This document shows positions 10,079 through 21,300 of a stretch of 26,177 nucleotides of DNA, one piece after another (positions within the stretch are counted from its first letter, which is position 1; every line of letters begins with the position of its first letter). Both the position numbers and the translations under genes were made by a program. The notes under the pieces are model-generated. The model did not search any database, was not told where the DNA came from, and saw only the letters and a program-made list of their open reading frames with translations. The DNA lies in NCBI GenBank assembly GCA_964058805.1, contig CAXKVV010000155.1, positions 1 through 26,177 of the forward strand, given 5' to 3'. This DNA is from Schoenoplectus triqueter (taxonomy: Eukaryota > Streptophyta > Magnoliopsida > Poales > Cyperaceae).

Positions 10079-10460
10079 TTAATTTATTGAATACTAAATA
10101 AAAAAAATCAACAATTCAACATGCATTCTTATTTATTACAAAAATCATCAAAATAATATATTTTTATATATTAAAAATAAAACTGAAAATAATAAATAAT
10201 TAAGTCGTTGAACTCAAAATAATAAATAATCAAGTCGATGAACACAATTTTTCTCTACGGGATTTTATATTTTGGAACATTTGTATAGTTTTTCATTATC
10301 CACGGTATTAAATAAATATTTCTCAATAAAAATAATCAAATAATTCAGACATCAAAAATTAAATTCAGAAAAATTAAATTAATAAAAAAATAGTTTAAAA
10401 ATACTACTACTCAAAATTCAGAGTCAGCTTGACCTCCTGAATCACACTGGGTCCACCCTG
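10079..10460. mobile_element. GGCGGAT-family element, degenerate copy
   Basis: The interior matches the family (ATACTAAATAAAAAAAATCAAC, AATAAATAATCAAGTCGATGAA, TATTTCTCAATAAAAATAATC), and the right end is CACTGGGTCCACCCTG, a decayed GGGTCCGCCC. The left terminus is not recognisable. The segment AATAATAAATAATTAAGTC..GAA is partly duplicated at about 10188-10240. Confidence 0.5.
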
Positions 10461-10505
10461 TTAGTGGGCCAAGCGTGATGAGACTAGAGAATATGAGAAG
10501 GTAAA

Positions 10506-10736
10506 ATGACATATCAAGTACAAAGCCGACTTCTTATATTCGACTTGGACGAAAATATCAAGAGATTTCTTCAGCATAGAGAAAAGTGGGATAAGAAATC
10601 TAGGCATAAGATCACTTACTCTAGAGAGGAGGAAGTCATATTCTCTACAGTTGTTCGGCCCGTGATTCTAAAAAGGACACCGTCACATAAAATCCTGTCA
10701 GTCATGACCAAAGTAGAAATAAATGACCAAGGTTAA
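10506..10736 (+). CDS. Unrecognised 76-codon open frame
   Basis: An ATG-started frame of 76 codons that is less AT-rich than its surroundings. The product is charged (FDLDENIKRFLQHREKWDKK, later SREEEVIFSTVVRPVILKR) with no domain I can name. It directly follows the degenerate mobile element and could be a gene or retroelement fragment. No promoter or splice context supports it as an active gene. Confidence 0.2.
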   Translation: MTYQVQSRLLIFDLDENIKRFLQHREKWDKKSRHKITYSREEEVIFSTVVRPVILKRTPSHKILSVMTKVEINDQG

Positions 10737-10739
10737 TTG

Positions 10740-12405
10740 AACTGATCATTGTGACATTACAGTACACAGAAGATATTTATCACATAGAAAGATAGTAACG
10801 AATCAAAAAATATGTAAGTTCGGATACAATTACATAATCTCTATCTATATTTTCTATTTTTTTGTATCAAATATCTAAATATTATGATTCCATAACTATT
10901 GAGATTTTTTATTGAATTTTTGGAGCTAATATTAACATCAGATCGAATTATTCTTTAAATAATGTTACTATATGTATATTACTTGGTGTTGAAATTTTAA
11001 TTTTTTCTCAATTCTGATTGTTACATAAAATTATAATTTTCTCTCAATTCTTAAATTCCTCTTAATTCTATATATCAATTTTTTTTTAATTCTGGATGTC
11101 AATTTTATCTCTCAATTCTGCACTTATTTTACATTAATTTTGTATCAATAATTGAAATTTATATTAATTGCTAAAATATCTATATTTCTTATTCCCTTTG
11201 TTTTCTCATTAATTGAAGAATGAATCTCATCCATTATATTTTGCTCAACAAATTATTAAACTCAAATATCATATGCTCATATTTTTAATCCACCATACAA
11301 ATTTTAAGAAAAAAAATAACGGATGCTGATCAGAGTTTATCTTAGTGTAGCTTCGTCCATGAAAGAGGATGACTGCGCCCATGAATGCACATTTAGATTG
11401 TTCACTCATATTTCAAACCGTCGGATTAAACTATTCTCTCTCTACAGCATCAACAAAATTAACTTTACCCTTTTCCCATGGCGGTGCCGCTGAGAGGAGG
11501 AAAAGAAATCTCGTGGGAGACACTAGAAAAAAAATGTGAGAAGCTATAGGAATTCATCGTAACATTAAAAATAAAATAATTTTCTTAACCATTATGCATA
11601 CACAATACATATTAAAATATCCTTATTTATAAAGTATTTATACTGATGAATTTGTTAAAGCATCTGGAATGAATTAGTTATTAACAAAAATGAGAAATAG
11701 TTAAATTAATCAATCTTGTGGGTTCTTAATATTTTCAAATATTCAAAATATTATTTAACTATTCTGTAAATGAAAATAGAAAATATTGTACTATTCCAAT
11801 TTGTTTTAGTTTTATTTCATCTTAATATATTTATTCTCATTTTTCTCAGAAACATACTTATTGTCATACACAAGAAAACATATTTTACACAGAAAATTAT
11901 GTTATTAAAATATAAATGGCAACCCATTTCTAAATTATCAAAAGAAAAAAAATGATAGATGAAGAATATGAGATTGCGGCGAGATATAGAATGACTACTA
12001 ATATTAAAATAAAAACTAAACTATATTATTTATGATTTTATTTAGAATTTTGAATAAACTTGTGCATATATTAAAATTATGAAAAATATCTCTCTCACTA
12101 CAAATTATTAAGTTGTACCTTATAATTAATTTTGAAGGAATTGTTTCCTAGTCAAATTAAAAAAAAATTAACCTCTATTATTATTTTAACAAAAATAACG
12201 ATGGTTAAATACATGTAAGTTACTTACATTATTATTTAATTATTAGAATAAGTTATGTAAAGCAGCTTGATCCCTTTGTAAAAACACGCACACACACACA
12301 CTATATATATATATATATTCCCCAAATACCAACCTCCTTTCAAAATTACAAAAAATACTATAGTTTAATAGATGCTTTCATTTTATTAATAGTTGACTTT
12401 TAAAG
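10740..12405. other. Gene-poor AT-rich stretch with a CA/TA microsatellite
   Basis: No gene seen. Around 11000-11160 there is a cluster of AATTCTG/TCTCAATTCT repeats (TTCTCTCAATTC, TCTTAATTCT, TCTCAATTCTGCAC), probably a decayed tandem repeat. A less AT-rich patch at 11330-11540 includes a 23-codon open frame from ATGGCGGTGCCG at 11479, too short to call. A (CA)n(TA)n microsatellite lies at about 12285-12319. Confidence 0.4.
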
Positions 12406-12410
12406 TCTAG

Positions 12411-13334
12411 AAACTACAATGAAAATGATCGTAAACAACACCCATTTAACAACGATTATGTATTAATTTCATTATTAAAAGAGATTACTGATATTATTTA
12501 AATATTAAAAACTTATTTTGCAATAATTTTTAATTAAAAAGTTTTTGAAAACACTAAAAAACTACATAACTATTTAGTAACAGTTCCTTTAAGGAGCCGT
12601 TGCTAACTAACTCTGACAGAAAAAATCGACTAATGATATTTGCTCCTAAGAGACAAAATTAATAAAAAATAAAATCTGATCATCTCAACTTCAAACAACC
12701 ATAATCTTTGATAAGAATTCCGATTGAGATGTTCTATATAGTCACAAAAAGCTTACGAAGATATCTACACGGTTAACACTTATGTCACTATGGTAATTTT
12801 TAGGGCAAAAAAAATCTCACCTTGACCCAAAAACGCATTTGAAGATTCAAGATATGTATTTTCATTTATTTTTTGGATTTTTCATAGAAATTACATAGAT
12901 TTCTATATATATTGCATGAAAAAAAATATTATTGAGTGCATATATTTTTTTTCATTGAATGAATAATTATATTTCTTTTATGTTAATTATTGAATGAATA
13001 ATATATCATACTATTTGTTGTAAGTTTATTCTTATATATCAATCTATGTTCATTTCATATTATCTAGTGTATATTCTTAATACAAGTTAAAGAAAGTTAA
13101 GTTCAAGGGCTATTTAACAACGGTTTGGAGCCCAAAATTGTTATTAAATACTCTTTAACAATGATTTTTTTGCCCAAAACATTGCTAAAGGTGATTTTAA
13201 AATATCCGAACATTCATGATTTGGCAATATTTATTTACAGAATTTTCTAACATCATCTTTAATAGCGGTTCAAAAATCATTATTAAATTTGATCAATAAC
13301 TGTTATAAAAAAATCTTTTCTGTTGTAATGAGAT
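12411..13334 (-). mobile_element. CACTA-like non-autonomous element, inverted and decayed
   Basis: The left end is AACTACAATGAAAATGATCG and the right end TTTTCTGTTGTAATGA, decayed forms of CACTACAA../..TTGTAGTG termini. Both subterminal zones carry repeats of the AACAACGGTT/AACCGTTGTT type, e.g. TTTAACAACGATT at about 12447, TTTAACAACGG at 13113 and TAATAGCGGTTC at 13260. The central part (AAGCTTACGAAGATATC..CCCAAAAACGCATTTGAAG) is the reverse complement of a segment in the element at 16130-17427. The two are therefore the same family in opposite orientations. No transposase frame. Confidence 0.55.
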
Positions 13335-13734
13335 ATTATGTTCTATCACAATTATCTTTCAGGTTTTGTTTTGATAATTTCATAATGAAAAAGTACATAT
13401 GGCATATAAGTTTTTATGAACATATCATATAAGGTTGATAATTTTCTTCCGGAATAAAGTTTTGAAAAAAAAATTAGACTTCCTTGATACCAAAGTAAAA
13501 AAAAAAGGTATATAATTGAGTGTTGGGTCTACAAATCGGGGACTAATACAAACCGATACAACATATACAACACTGGTATAGCAGGTGCCAACTAGCAGAA
13601 TAACCCCAATAGTCACAAACATGACAATAACAACTCTAAAGATGATAACCACGTACACAAGTTGGATCTCGAAAAATTAGAAATAGAACTAACCAATGCA
13701 TACAACTAACCAACCATAATGGAGTGAAAGATGT

Positions 13735-13880
13735 TATCACGGGATAGATCAAGTTCAACAAACACACATGAGGTAAAGTGGTTCGGCCGAGCCTACTCCA
13801 CCGGAAGACAAATGACTAACAAATTTACTATAAATCATGAAGATTACAAAAGATTACAACAGTGTTTCAATTACTATAAC
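13735..13880. repeat. Possible transposon-derived segment with GTGGTTCGGCC motif
   Basis: AAAGTGGTTCGGCCGAGCC..CTCCACCGGAAGAC followed by ..ATCATGAAGATTACAAAAGATTACAACAG resembles a repeat motif common in eudicot genomes (GTGGTTCGG..CCTACxTCCACxGG, then a TTACAA run). I cannot define its ends. The rest of 13335-14400 is AT-rich without a gene. Confidence 0.3.
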
Positions 13881-14400
13881 AAATAATCACTCTATATCTA
13901 ACTTCATCACTCTCTCTTTTTTATTCTCCTCTCTCTTGTTTAGGGCATACAAGGAGCAGTCATCAGCCACAAATTACTATAGTAACTCTAACTTTTCAGT
14001 AGCGCACACACAAAAAAATGGGTCAAGAGAATAAATAGAGTCCAAAAATTAAGTACATAACTGAAAATTAAATTTGAACCTAAAAACTCCAACATTAAGC
14101 AATAATAATATTCCGCAAAAAAGTCTGAATAATTGATTGCTAACTTGAAACGTACCATTCAGAGTCCTCAAGACTCAAGAAACATATGCTGTATTAGGAC
14201 TCTTACTCTACATCAGCTGTCAAATATTATAAACTTATTTTACGATGATGTGATGAATTATAGTAATAATTATGGCAGTAGCTTTCATCAATAATTTCAA
14301 ATTAGACTCAACCATTACAAAATCCAATTGTTTTAATTAAATTAAGTCAGCCTCGACTTCGGGCACCCGTTCCTATCTCAAACAAAATAAAATAAAATAT

Positions 14401-14642
14401 AGAGGTGGTAAAATCTGACTCAATTCGAGAAAAAAAATATATCTAATTTGTTTGGATCCGAATTTGATTTGAGTCGACCATTTAAAAAAAATCAAACTAA
14501 TCATATCTGACAATCTAGCTCGATTTGAGATTAAATAACCTATAATTTAATCAAAATCAATTTAAAATATGAAAAAAAAATTAACATATAAATTAGCCCA
14601 ATCCGACTCAATCCTATTCCGACCCACCCAATTGCCACCTCT
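14401..14642. mobile_element. AGAGGTGG-family MITE, both ends present
   Basis: The left end is AGAGGTGGTAAAATCTGACTC and the right end GACCCACCCAATTGCCACCTCT, whose reverse complement begins AGAGGTGGCAATTGGG. The interior contains GATCCGAATTTGATTTGAG and TAACATATAAATTAGCCC, similar to the copy at 7625-7868. Length 242 bases, non-coding. Confidence 0.6.
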
Positions 14643-16125
14643 AAAAAAATCCTATATAATTAGATGTTTAATTTTTATATTAGATAATGGCAAAATTGTC
14701 ACTCTTTAAAAAAGATGTAAGGGATTATTTATATAAAATTGAAATGTAAGGGTCTATTTGAAGTTTTGAACCCATGACTCCATGAGCTAGATGCAACAAT
14801 AGCCATTCGCTTTTTTCCCCTCAAAAGTGACATTCGTAATGTTTAACAAACCCAATCAATCATGATGATTGGGAATACCAAAAAAAAAAAAAATCAAAAG
14901 TGCTCCAAAACTGCTAATATATAAACAATAAAGCAGCTGAGATTATTGTAAAAAAAAATTTATGCTGAATGGATTCAGTCTTATTTAGCAAAATTCCTAA
15001 GTTACTGTTAACTGAATGATTCAAAAACCCAATGGAAGGGGCAATCCACGTTCATTGGGGGAAGTATATACTTTATCTTATTCGTTTAGTTGAACTTTAA
15101 TTAGACTTCGCACCAAAAATAGTTCTCAAATAACTAATTAAAAATATAATTTTTTTAAACATATTCAATAAAAAAAAATTCATGTTAAGGAAAATGTGAA
15201 CCCATTGTTAAAATTACTAAAGATGTATACAATAATAATATAATTAAACATGATAATTTAAAAGATCGTACTAAAAAATTAGATCATTTTAAGAGTTATT
15301 ATATCCAACTATTTTAAATGAAGAAAAAAAATTATGCATGAACAATTAAATTCTAATAGATGTAAATATTTTAAATAACATTAATGATAGAAAAAAGTGA
15401 TGACATGACATGCTTGAAAAAAAAGTTAGAAACTTAATCTTATTTATGTATTAAAAACAAATATATGTTTAGCTTTGAGTGGCAAATTTTATGTAGTACA
15501 CAAGTGTACGTTCTTCAAAATTTTATGTAGTACACAAGTTATTATATCCAACTATTTTGGAAGGGAGGCATCATTTGATAATGTTTACCTTGACAATTTT
15601 ACAATGATATTTAAAAAAAAATAAAAAAGATCTCTATAATTTTATATGAATAAAAATATCATTACAAATATTTTTTCCCCAATTTAATATCAGTAGTCTT
15701 TGTACTTTCATACACATAACATCGGTTATCCTCAAAGGGTTTACTTTCTCTCATCCATAGTTTGTTGGTTCGTTTCTTTTTCAATATGGTTTATAGCAAA
15801 AAAAAAAAAAGACGATAGAGTTTTCTTTTTCGGAAATTACAGAACATTTCTTTTTAGAAATATTGCGATCGATTGACCTCCTAGCTAATACGAATGAGCT
15901 GCTACAAGACCACAGGCGCAATCAACATATAGGTCCGTTGTTACTTATAAGTCGAAAAGCCATATATCATATATATAACGTGTGATTATTTTAAATATAG
16001 ACTAAAACTAAAATTATATATGGTGCTTGTAGAAGTACCAACCATTTCCGTATTTGTAACTAAAAATAAAAAAATTCCAAAATTTTGAATGGTTCATAAT
16101 AATTAAATCAAGTCATTTTTTTTTA
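14643..16125. other. Gene-poor AT-rich stretch with short direct repeats and a fold-back remnant
   Basis: No gene. A 21-bp exact direct repeat (starting GTTATTATATCC) is at 15295-15315 and 15538-15558. AAATTTTATGTAGTACACAAG occurs twice, at about 15485 and 15518. From about 15560 to 15650 the sequence (CATTTGATAATG..TACCTTGACAATTTTAC) resembles one arm of the fold-back element at 18898-19302. Confidence 0.45.
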
Positions 16126-16129
16126 CTGT

Positions 16130-17427
16130 CACTATAACACATTTTGGATTTAATAACGGTTTTAAAGTACTTTAATAATGGTTCTCTAACTATTATTGAA
16201 GGGTGTTAGTAAAAGTATAAATAACTGTTGTTAAATCATGTTGTAAAATTATTTTTGAAAGACAAAGACATTTAACAACGGTTCTTAGATAATAACCGTT
16301 GTTAAATGATCCTTTCAATATTTTTTAACTAATAACTATTGTTAAAGGTTAATTTAGCAACGGTTCTTAGTTAAAACCGTTGTTAAATGGATCTTTAGTA
16401 ATTTTTTTAACTAATAATCATTGCTAAAGAAACCTTTAACAATAGTTATTAGTTAAAAATTATTATTAAAGATAATTTTTTTAAAAAAAAGCTATAACAT
16501 TCTTTAAATATCAAGTCATATTGATATATGGAGTCAACAATGAATATGAAGTCAAATTAATTAGATAAGAATAAATGTTATTATATATTATTTATTCATT
16601 CAATAAGTAATATAAAAAATATATAATTATCCATTTAATAAAAAAATATTTACTCAATAATACATACATTTCGCTCATATAATAATATGAAAAACTATAC
16701 AATTTTTAAGAAAAAAATCAAAGAAAGAAATGAAAAATAGAATTTAAAACTTCAAATACGTTTTTGAGTTTGAATATGAGTTTTTTTTAACTCTGAAGAT
16801 ATTGTCGTAAGCTTTCTATGGCTGCATAGCACGCTTCAATCGGAGGTACCTATAAAAAATTATGACCGTTTAAAATTGAGATGGTTGTATTTCGATTTTT
16901 ATTTTTTTTGTCTCTCTTTTTTCTCTCTCTTAGTCTCTCAGCTCTCTTTTATATCAAAATAAAAGAGGAATAGAAATTCAATACAGGAGATTTGTTTTTT
17001 TTTTATATATATTTTTTTGGTTTTTGAATTGTTGGATCGAGATGAACGGATGGTGAGATTGAAAAATCTAACAATGTGTGAGAGCAAAAAGGGTGGATTG
17101 TTTTTTGTCAGAGAAAATTTGAGTTTCATCTTTTAACAATAATTTTCAACTAAGAAACGTTATTACAACAACCTTTAACAACGGTTTTTAATTAAAAACT
17201 AGTGTTAAATAATCATTTAGCGATAGTTCTTAGTTAAGAACCGTTGTTAAATGTTCATCCCTATTTTTTTGACTTCCAACCTCCATTTTAACAATAGTTT
17301 TTTTATTAATAATCATTGCTAAAAATATTTCTAATATTATAACAATATTACTGACCTCTTTCAACAATAAATTCCATCTATAACTGTTGTTAATTAAGTG
17401 TTGTCTAATTTCATTTATGTTATAGTG
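16130..17427 (+). mobile_element. CACTA-like non-autonomous element with AACAACGG subterminal repeats
   Basis: It begins CACTATAACA and ends TGTTATAGTG, a perfect 10-bp inverted repeat with the CACTA terminus of the En/Spm superfamily. Within about 400 bases of each end there are many copies, in both orientations, of a motif near TTTAACAACGGTT(C/T)TTA, for example at 16273, 16352, 17174 and 17238. This is the subterminal-repeat design of CACTA elements. The flanking triplets (TGT and TAT) are not an exact duplication. No transposase frame is present; the small minus-strand frame at 16938-17129 is not supported. Confidence 0.7.
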
Positions 17428-18095
17428 TATCCGTAAAATGGTAAAAAAATAAAAAATATATAAATTTTTTGAAAATAAATATATGTGTATGTATGTATGA
17501 ATTAATGATTAAATCAAGTGATTAAACTACGATATTATACATAGCATGGAATAGTCAGTACAGGCCGACCATTTCTATAACGCATGCACATTTAACTGTC
17601 ATTTGACGCACACTTGACTACTTCATTCTGCGCCATTGTTCGTTTTTTCCCCTTAAAGTAGAATTGAAAGACGATAGCACGGTGTTTTGGGGATAAGTAT
17701 AACATTCTCTGACGGTTGCATTTCTTTTTGACTGCCACATTCTCCTCATTAATTATGACAATCTTATTAGATTTGCTAAGGAAAAAAAGATACACTGATT
17801 CCATCCAATTTTCGATTATGCCTTGAAAAATGACCAAAATTAATTATATATATATTTTTGTTAAAATTGAACCACCGCGGTAATTCACAGTTTCACACGG
17901 CTTATTTTTTTAATTAGTTACCAACAACTCTACACTCATTATGGTAATCGATCAAAGGTTTTTATCTTAACAAATCTAGTAAAGATTCAATGAATGTACA
18001 ATTAATCCGGTTAGGTGAATAAAGCTCCCCATTATATATAATTTACGTACAAGGATTTTAATTATTCCTCTTATTGCCATTTGACATTCCACCGC
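17428..18095. other. Upstream region of the diterpene synthase gene
   Basis: No gene seen. This is the likely promoter region of the copalyl diphosphate synthase. TTGAC(T) cores that could be W-boxes occur at about 17612 and 18081, but single short motifs are weak evidence. The minus-strand open frame at 17592-17837 has no recognisable coding features. Confidence 0.3.
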
Positions 18096-18103
18096 TCAAG
18101 GGG

Positions 18104-18112
18104 TATATATAG
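18104..18112 (+). promoter_or_regulatory. TATA box of the diterpene synthase gene
   Basis: TATATATAG sits in the less AT-rich context CAAGGGGTATATATAGATTG. It is followed 35-80 bases later by a CT-rich leader (ATCTCTCTCTCTCCGTC). The first ATG downstream is at 18317, in the favourable context CTTCATGGCC. This arrangement fits a core promoter with a start near 18135-18145. Confidence 0.6.
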
Positions 18113-18316
18113 ATTGCTTGTCCCCATTAGGTATTTCCTTGCCATAATCTCTCTCTCTCCGTCTCGTCTTTTTTCTCTCGTTCATATAAACAACACCCAA
18201 TCCTGGCCTCGGTGTTGTCACTTGCAAACGCTATTTCGTGTAACCCTAGCTCCTCTGCTTTTAAAGTTTCAATCATCATTCACCAAACACTCCGAGTGTA
18301 TCCACTACAAACCTTC

Positions 18317-21300
18317 ATGGCCTCCAAACCACCGTTGCCACTCGGCCTCTCTAGACCATACCGGGCTTATGGCCAGCTTGTACCGCCACCAATCCCTTTA
18401 GGTATATATCTGACACGTCTTTTATTTGTCTTCTTAGTTTCTTAATATAAAGAGTTAAGTTACGATATTATATGTAGTTAATGATGAAATTTATTATGAA
18501 CTAAAAATATAATTAAATTATTTATAAATCTTAATTTATGAGTCTTGATAAATATTTTATATCAAAATATAATGAGATATAAAAAATTATGTTTTGAATT
18601 TTCTAAATATTAATTTTAAAATTTTAAAAATGACATAATATATATTATTTTATTATTATTAAGTCATCTTAAAAAATAAAAATAAATATTTTAAAATTTT
18701 CAAACATAGAAACTTTTTATATCATACAAAATTTTAATATGAAAATTTTATTGATATTTATAAGTTAATTTTTGAAGATAATTTGACTATATTTATGAAT
18801 CTGTAACAAATTTGATCATTAATTACATGAAAAAAATCTAACTCCTTAAAAAAAAATGCATGTTTAAGTGCTCTTTCGATATCTATGGAAGGACATATTA
18901 ATCAATGGGATGGGATCACTCGACAATGGTTATCTTGACAATTTTAACAATACATTTTTAAATAAATATAAAAATTCTAAAAATAGAAAAATGCTTATGA
19001 ATATATTCTTCTGTTTATAGATTGATGGTGATTTAAATTTAATATAATTTTATTATCATTTGATAGTCCATCAAAGACCGTAAATTATAACCATTGTAAA
19101 TTATATAAAATTTTGATAATCCTTGATGGAGTATCAAATGATAATAAAATTACATGAAATTTGAATCACCATATATCTATAAGTAGAATAACATATTCAT
19201 AAAGTTTTTTTATTTTTAAGATTTTTTTAATATTTATTTGAAAATTTATTGTTAAAATTGTCTAAATAACCCATTATCAAGTGATTCCTACCCTTAATTA
19301 ATTCTCTCGTTCTCTCTCCATATCTAGTGTGGGTAATTTGAGGTCAAGAGGGGTCCGATTTAGGAATAACTACGTTTAGAAAGATGGGCTAGTGTGTTCG
19401 AACACTGTAGCGAAACGTTCTTTTCTTTGTTGGGTCTAGATTAGCAGAATGCCACCTCGTTTCCTTAACACAAAAATTCAATACCAAAATAAGTAACAAA
19501 AAAATATGGCATGATGGGAACAGGAGATAATGAAGCCGGAAAAGGGATCTCCATTTTTAATTGACTCGAGAGGATAGTGCATGTAGGTTTTTAATTAATT
19601 AGTAATTTATAATGCCTTTTCTTTCTATTTTGTTTTCGTTTAAACTTTTTTGTGTGCCATAATTGTGTGCAGGCAATGAAAAGGTGCAAGGTGAGCGATT
19701 ACAAAGAGGCGTGGTGTCGAAGGTATGGAAAGAGATGAGGTGCAGTCCTTGTAAATGCAACAAGCAATGGCAACAACATGCGTTATCCAAAATCGCGACT
19801 AAAGGTGCCTTTATATTCTCAATCCATGCTTACATTCTAGATTCTTTGTTTCTTTCTATTGTCCTTTTTTCAATTTCCACTTTTTGTTGATTACCCTGTC
19901 CATTGCGCGTTTCATGTGTATGTATGTGCCTATAGGCTATGGTGGGCTATGGTGATTCATGAAGCATAAAAAAAATTCGTGCTTTACGTTTGAATTTTGA
20001 ATTTAAAAGTTTAAATAGCTGATTCAAATACTAAATATGATTTTCATGTCGAAATATTTTTGGAGATCAAATTTTATATATTTTTTAATTTATTTGCTAT
20101 TTTTAGTTGAGTACAAAATTTATTGATCTAAAGATTTCTACATCATTATTTCTAAATCATTTAAAACTAGTGATTTTGTATTTATCTAAAAAATAACAAA
20201 ATATTTAAAAAAATATAAAATTTAAACCAAAAATATTTCAATATGAAAATCATGTTCAATAATTTGGATCGAATACAAAATAAGTAAATTTTGTGATTCA
20301 CAAAGTATTATAGATTCTCTCTCTATATATAATATCAACTTTTATATTACAGAATATCCCTATATATATATTGTTTACAAACTTTAATGATACGTATGTA
20401 AACTTCGTTTCCTACGCTACAACGTACTCTGTTTTTTTTCATCTTCCGAATTTCTAATATAAACGTACTTAAACTATTGTGAGCAGTAATATAAATGACC
20501 ATCAAAATATTTATTCTTCTGATAATTATCTTAAACCAACTGCCGTATATATATGGAAGCATAAGGAATAAAGATGCAAAAACTTTCGCTTTTGTTATCT
20601 TTTAGTATAAGGATTTTTCTTTTCAATTATTTTTTTCCGTTCCATTTAGGGGTGTCAATGGGTCCGGTCGGGTCATATTATTTTATTATTTTTTGACCCA
20701 ATTTGATTAAATTTGGATCAAAAATCTTGACCCATACCCGACCCGAATAAAATAATTAAATATTTTATATAATTTTACGTAATTAAATATTAATTAATTT
20801 GTAATTAATCTTAATTAGTGTATATTTAAGTTTTAATTAATATTAAATCATAAAATTACTTTTTAAAATAATAAAATAATGTGATCCGACCCGACTCAAA
20901 CCATTGACACCCCTAAAGATAACGAACATTGATTTATTTTTTCATGGGATAGTTTTGTACACCAATAGTAGACATATTGAATTGCGATGCATTAAGTCTT
21001 ACCATACATCCAATGGTAATCAATGGCAGAAGCCGCAGAACTATGTATTGGCAGGGTCAACCCCTGATCGGAAATATTTGTAGAACTATATGCGCTTCTA
21101 TAATCATAATTATAATAACAAATAATTGAAGCAAATTGTTGTAATCTAAACTAAATTTCTATACTGTGCGGTACCTTAAAATTTTGTTGTATATATACAT
21201 ATGTACGACTCTGCTTGTTAGTAGATAAGAGATTAATTATAAGAAATATGACGAAAATTCTTCTTTATCACTAGTATCCATGGATATTTTTGAGTAACTT

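Noticed and set aside
13425..13658. 77-codon minus-strand frame with a hydrophobic N-terminus
   Set aside because: Hydrophobicity comes from AT-rich DNA; there are no conserved features, splice context or promoter.
17592..17837. 81-codon minus-strand open frame upstream of CPS
   Set aside because: No recognisable motif, AT-rich, and it lies in the CPS promoter region.
10740..18090. LTR retrotransposon in the gene-poor stretch
   Set aside because: No long direct repeats ending TG..CA, no primer-binding site and no gag-pol similarity were seen; the repeats present are small DNA-type elements.
18081..18401. 106-codon plus-strand frame overlapping CPS exon 1
   Set aside because: It begins at a non-ATG codon upstream of the probable transcription start. 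The other frame continues in phase into the next exons and starts at the first ATG.
19599..19790. Minus-strand frame opposite CPS exon 2
   Set aside because: Antisense to an exon with good borders and phase; no independent support.
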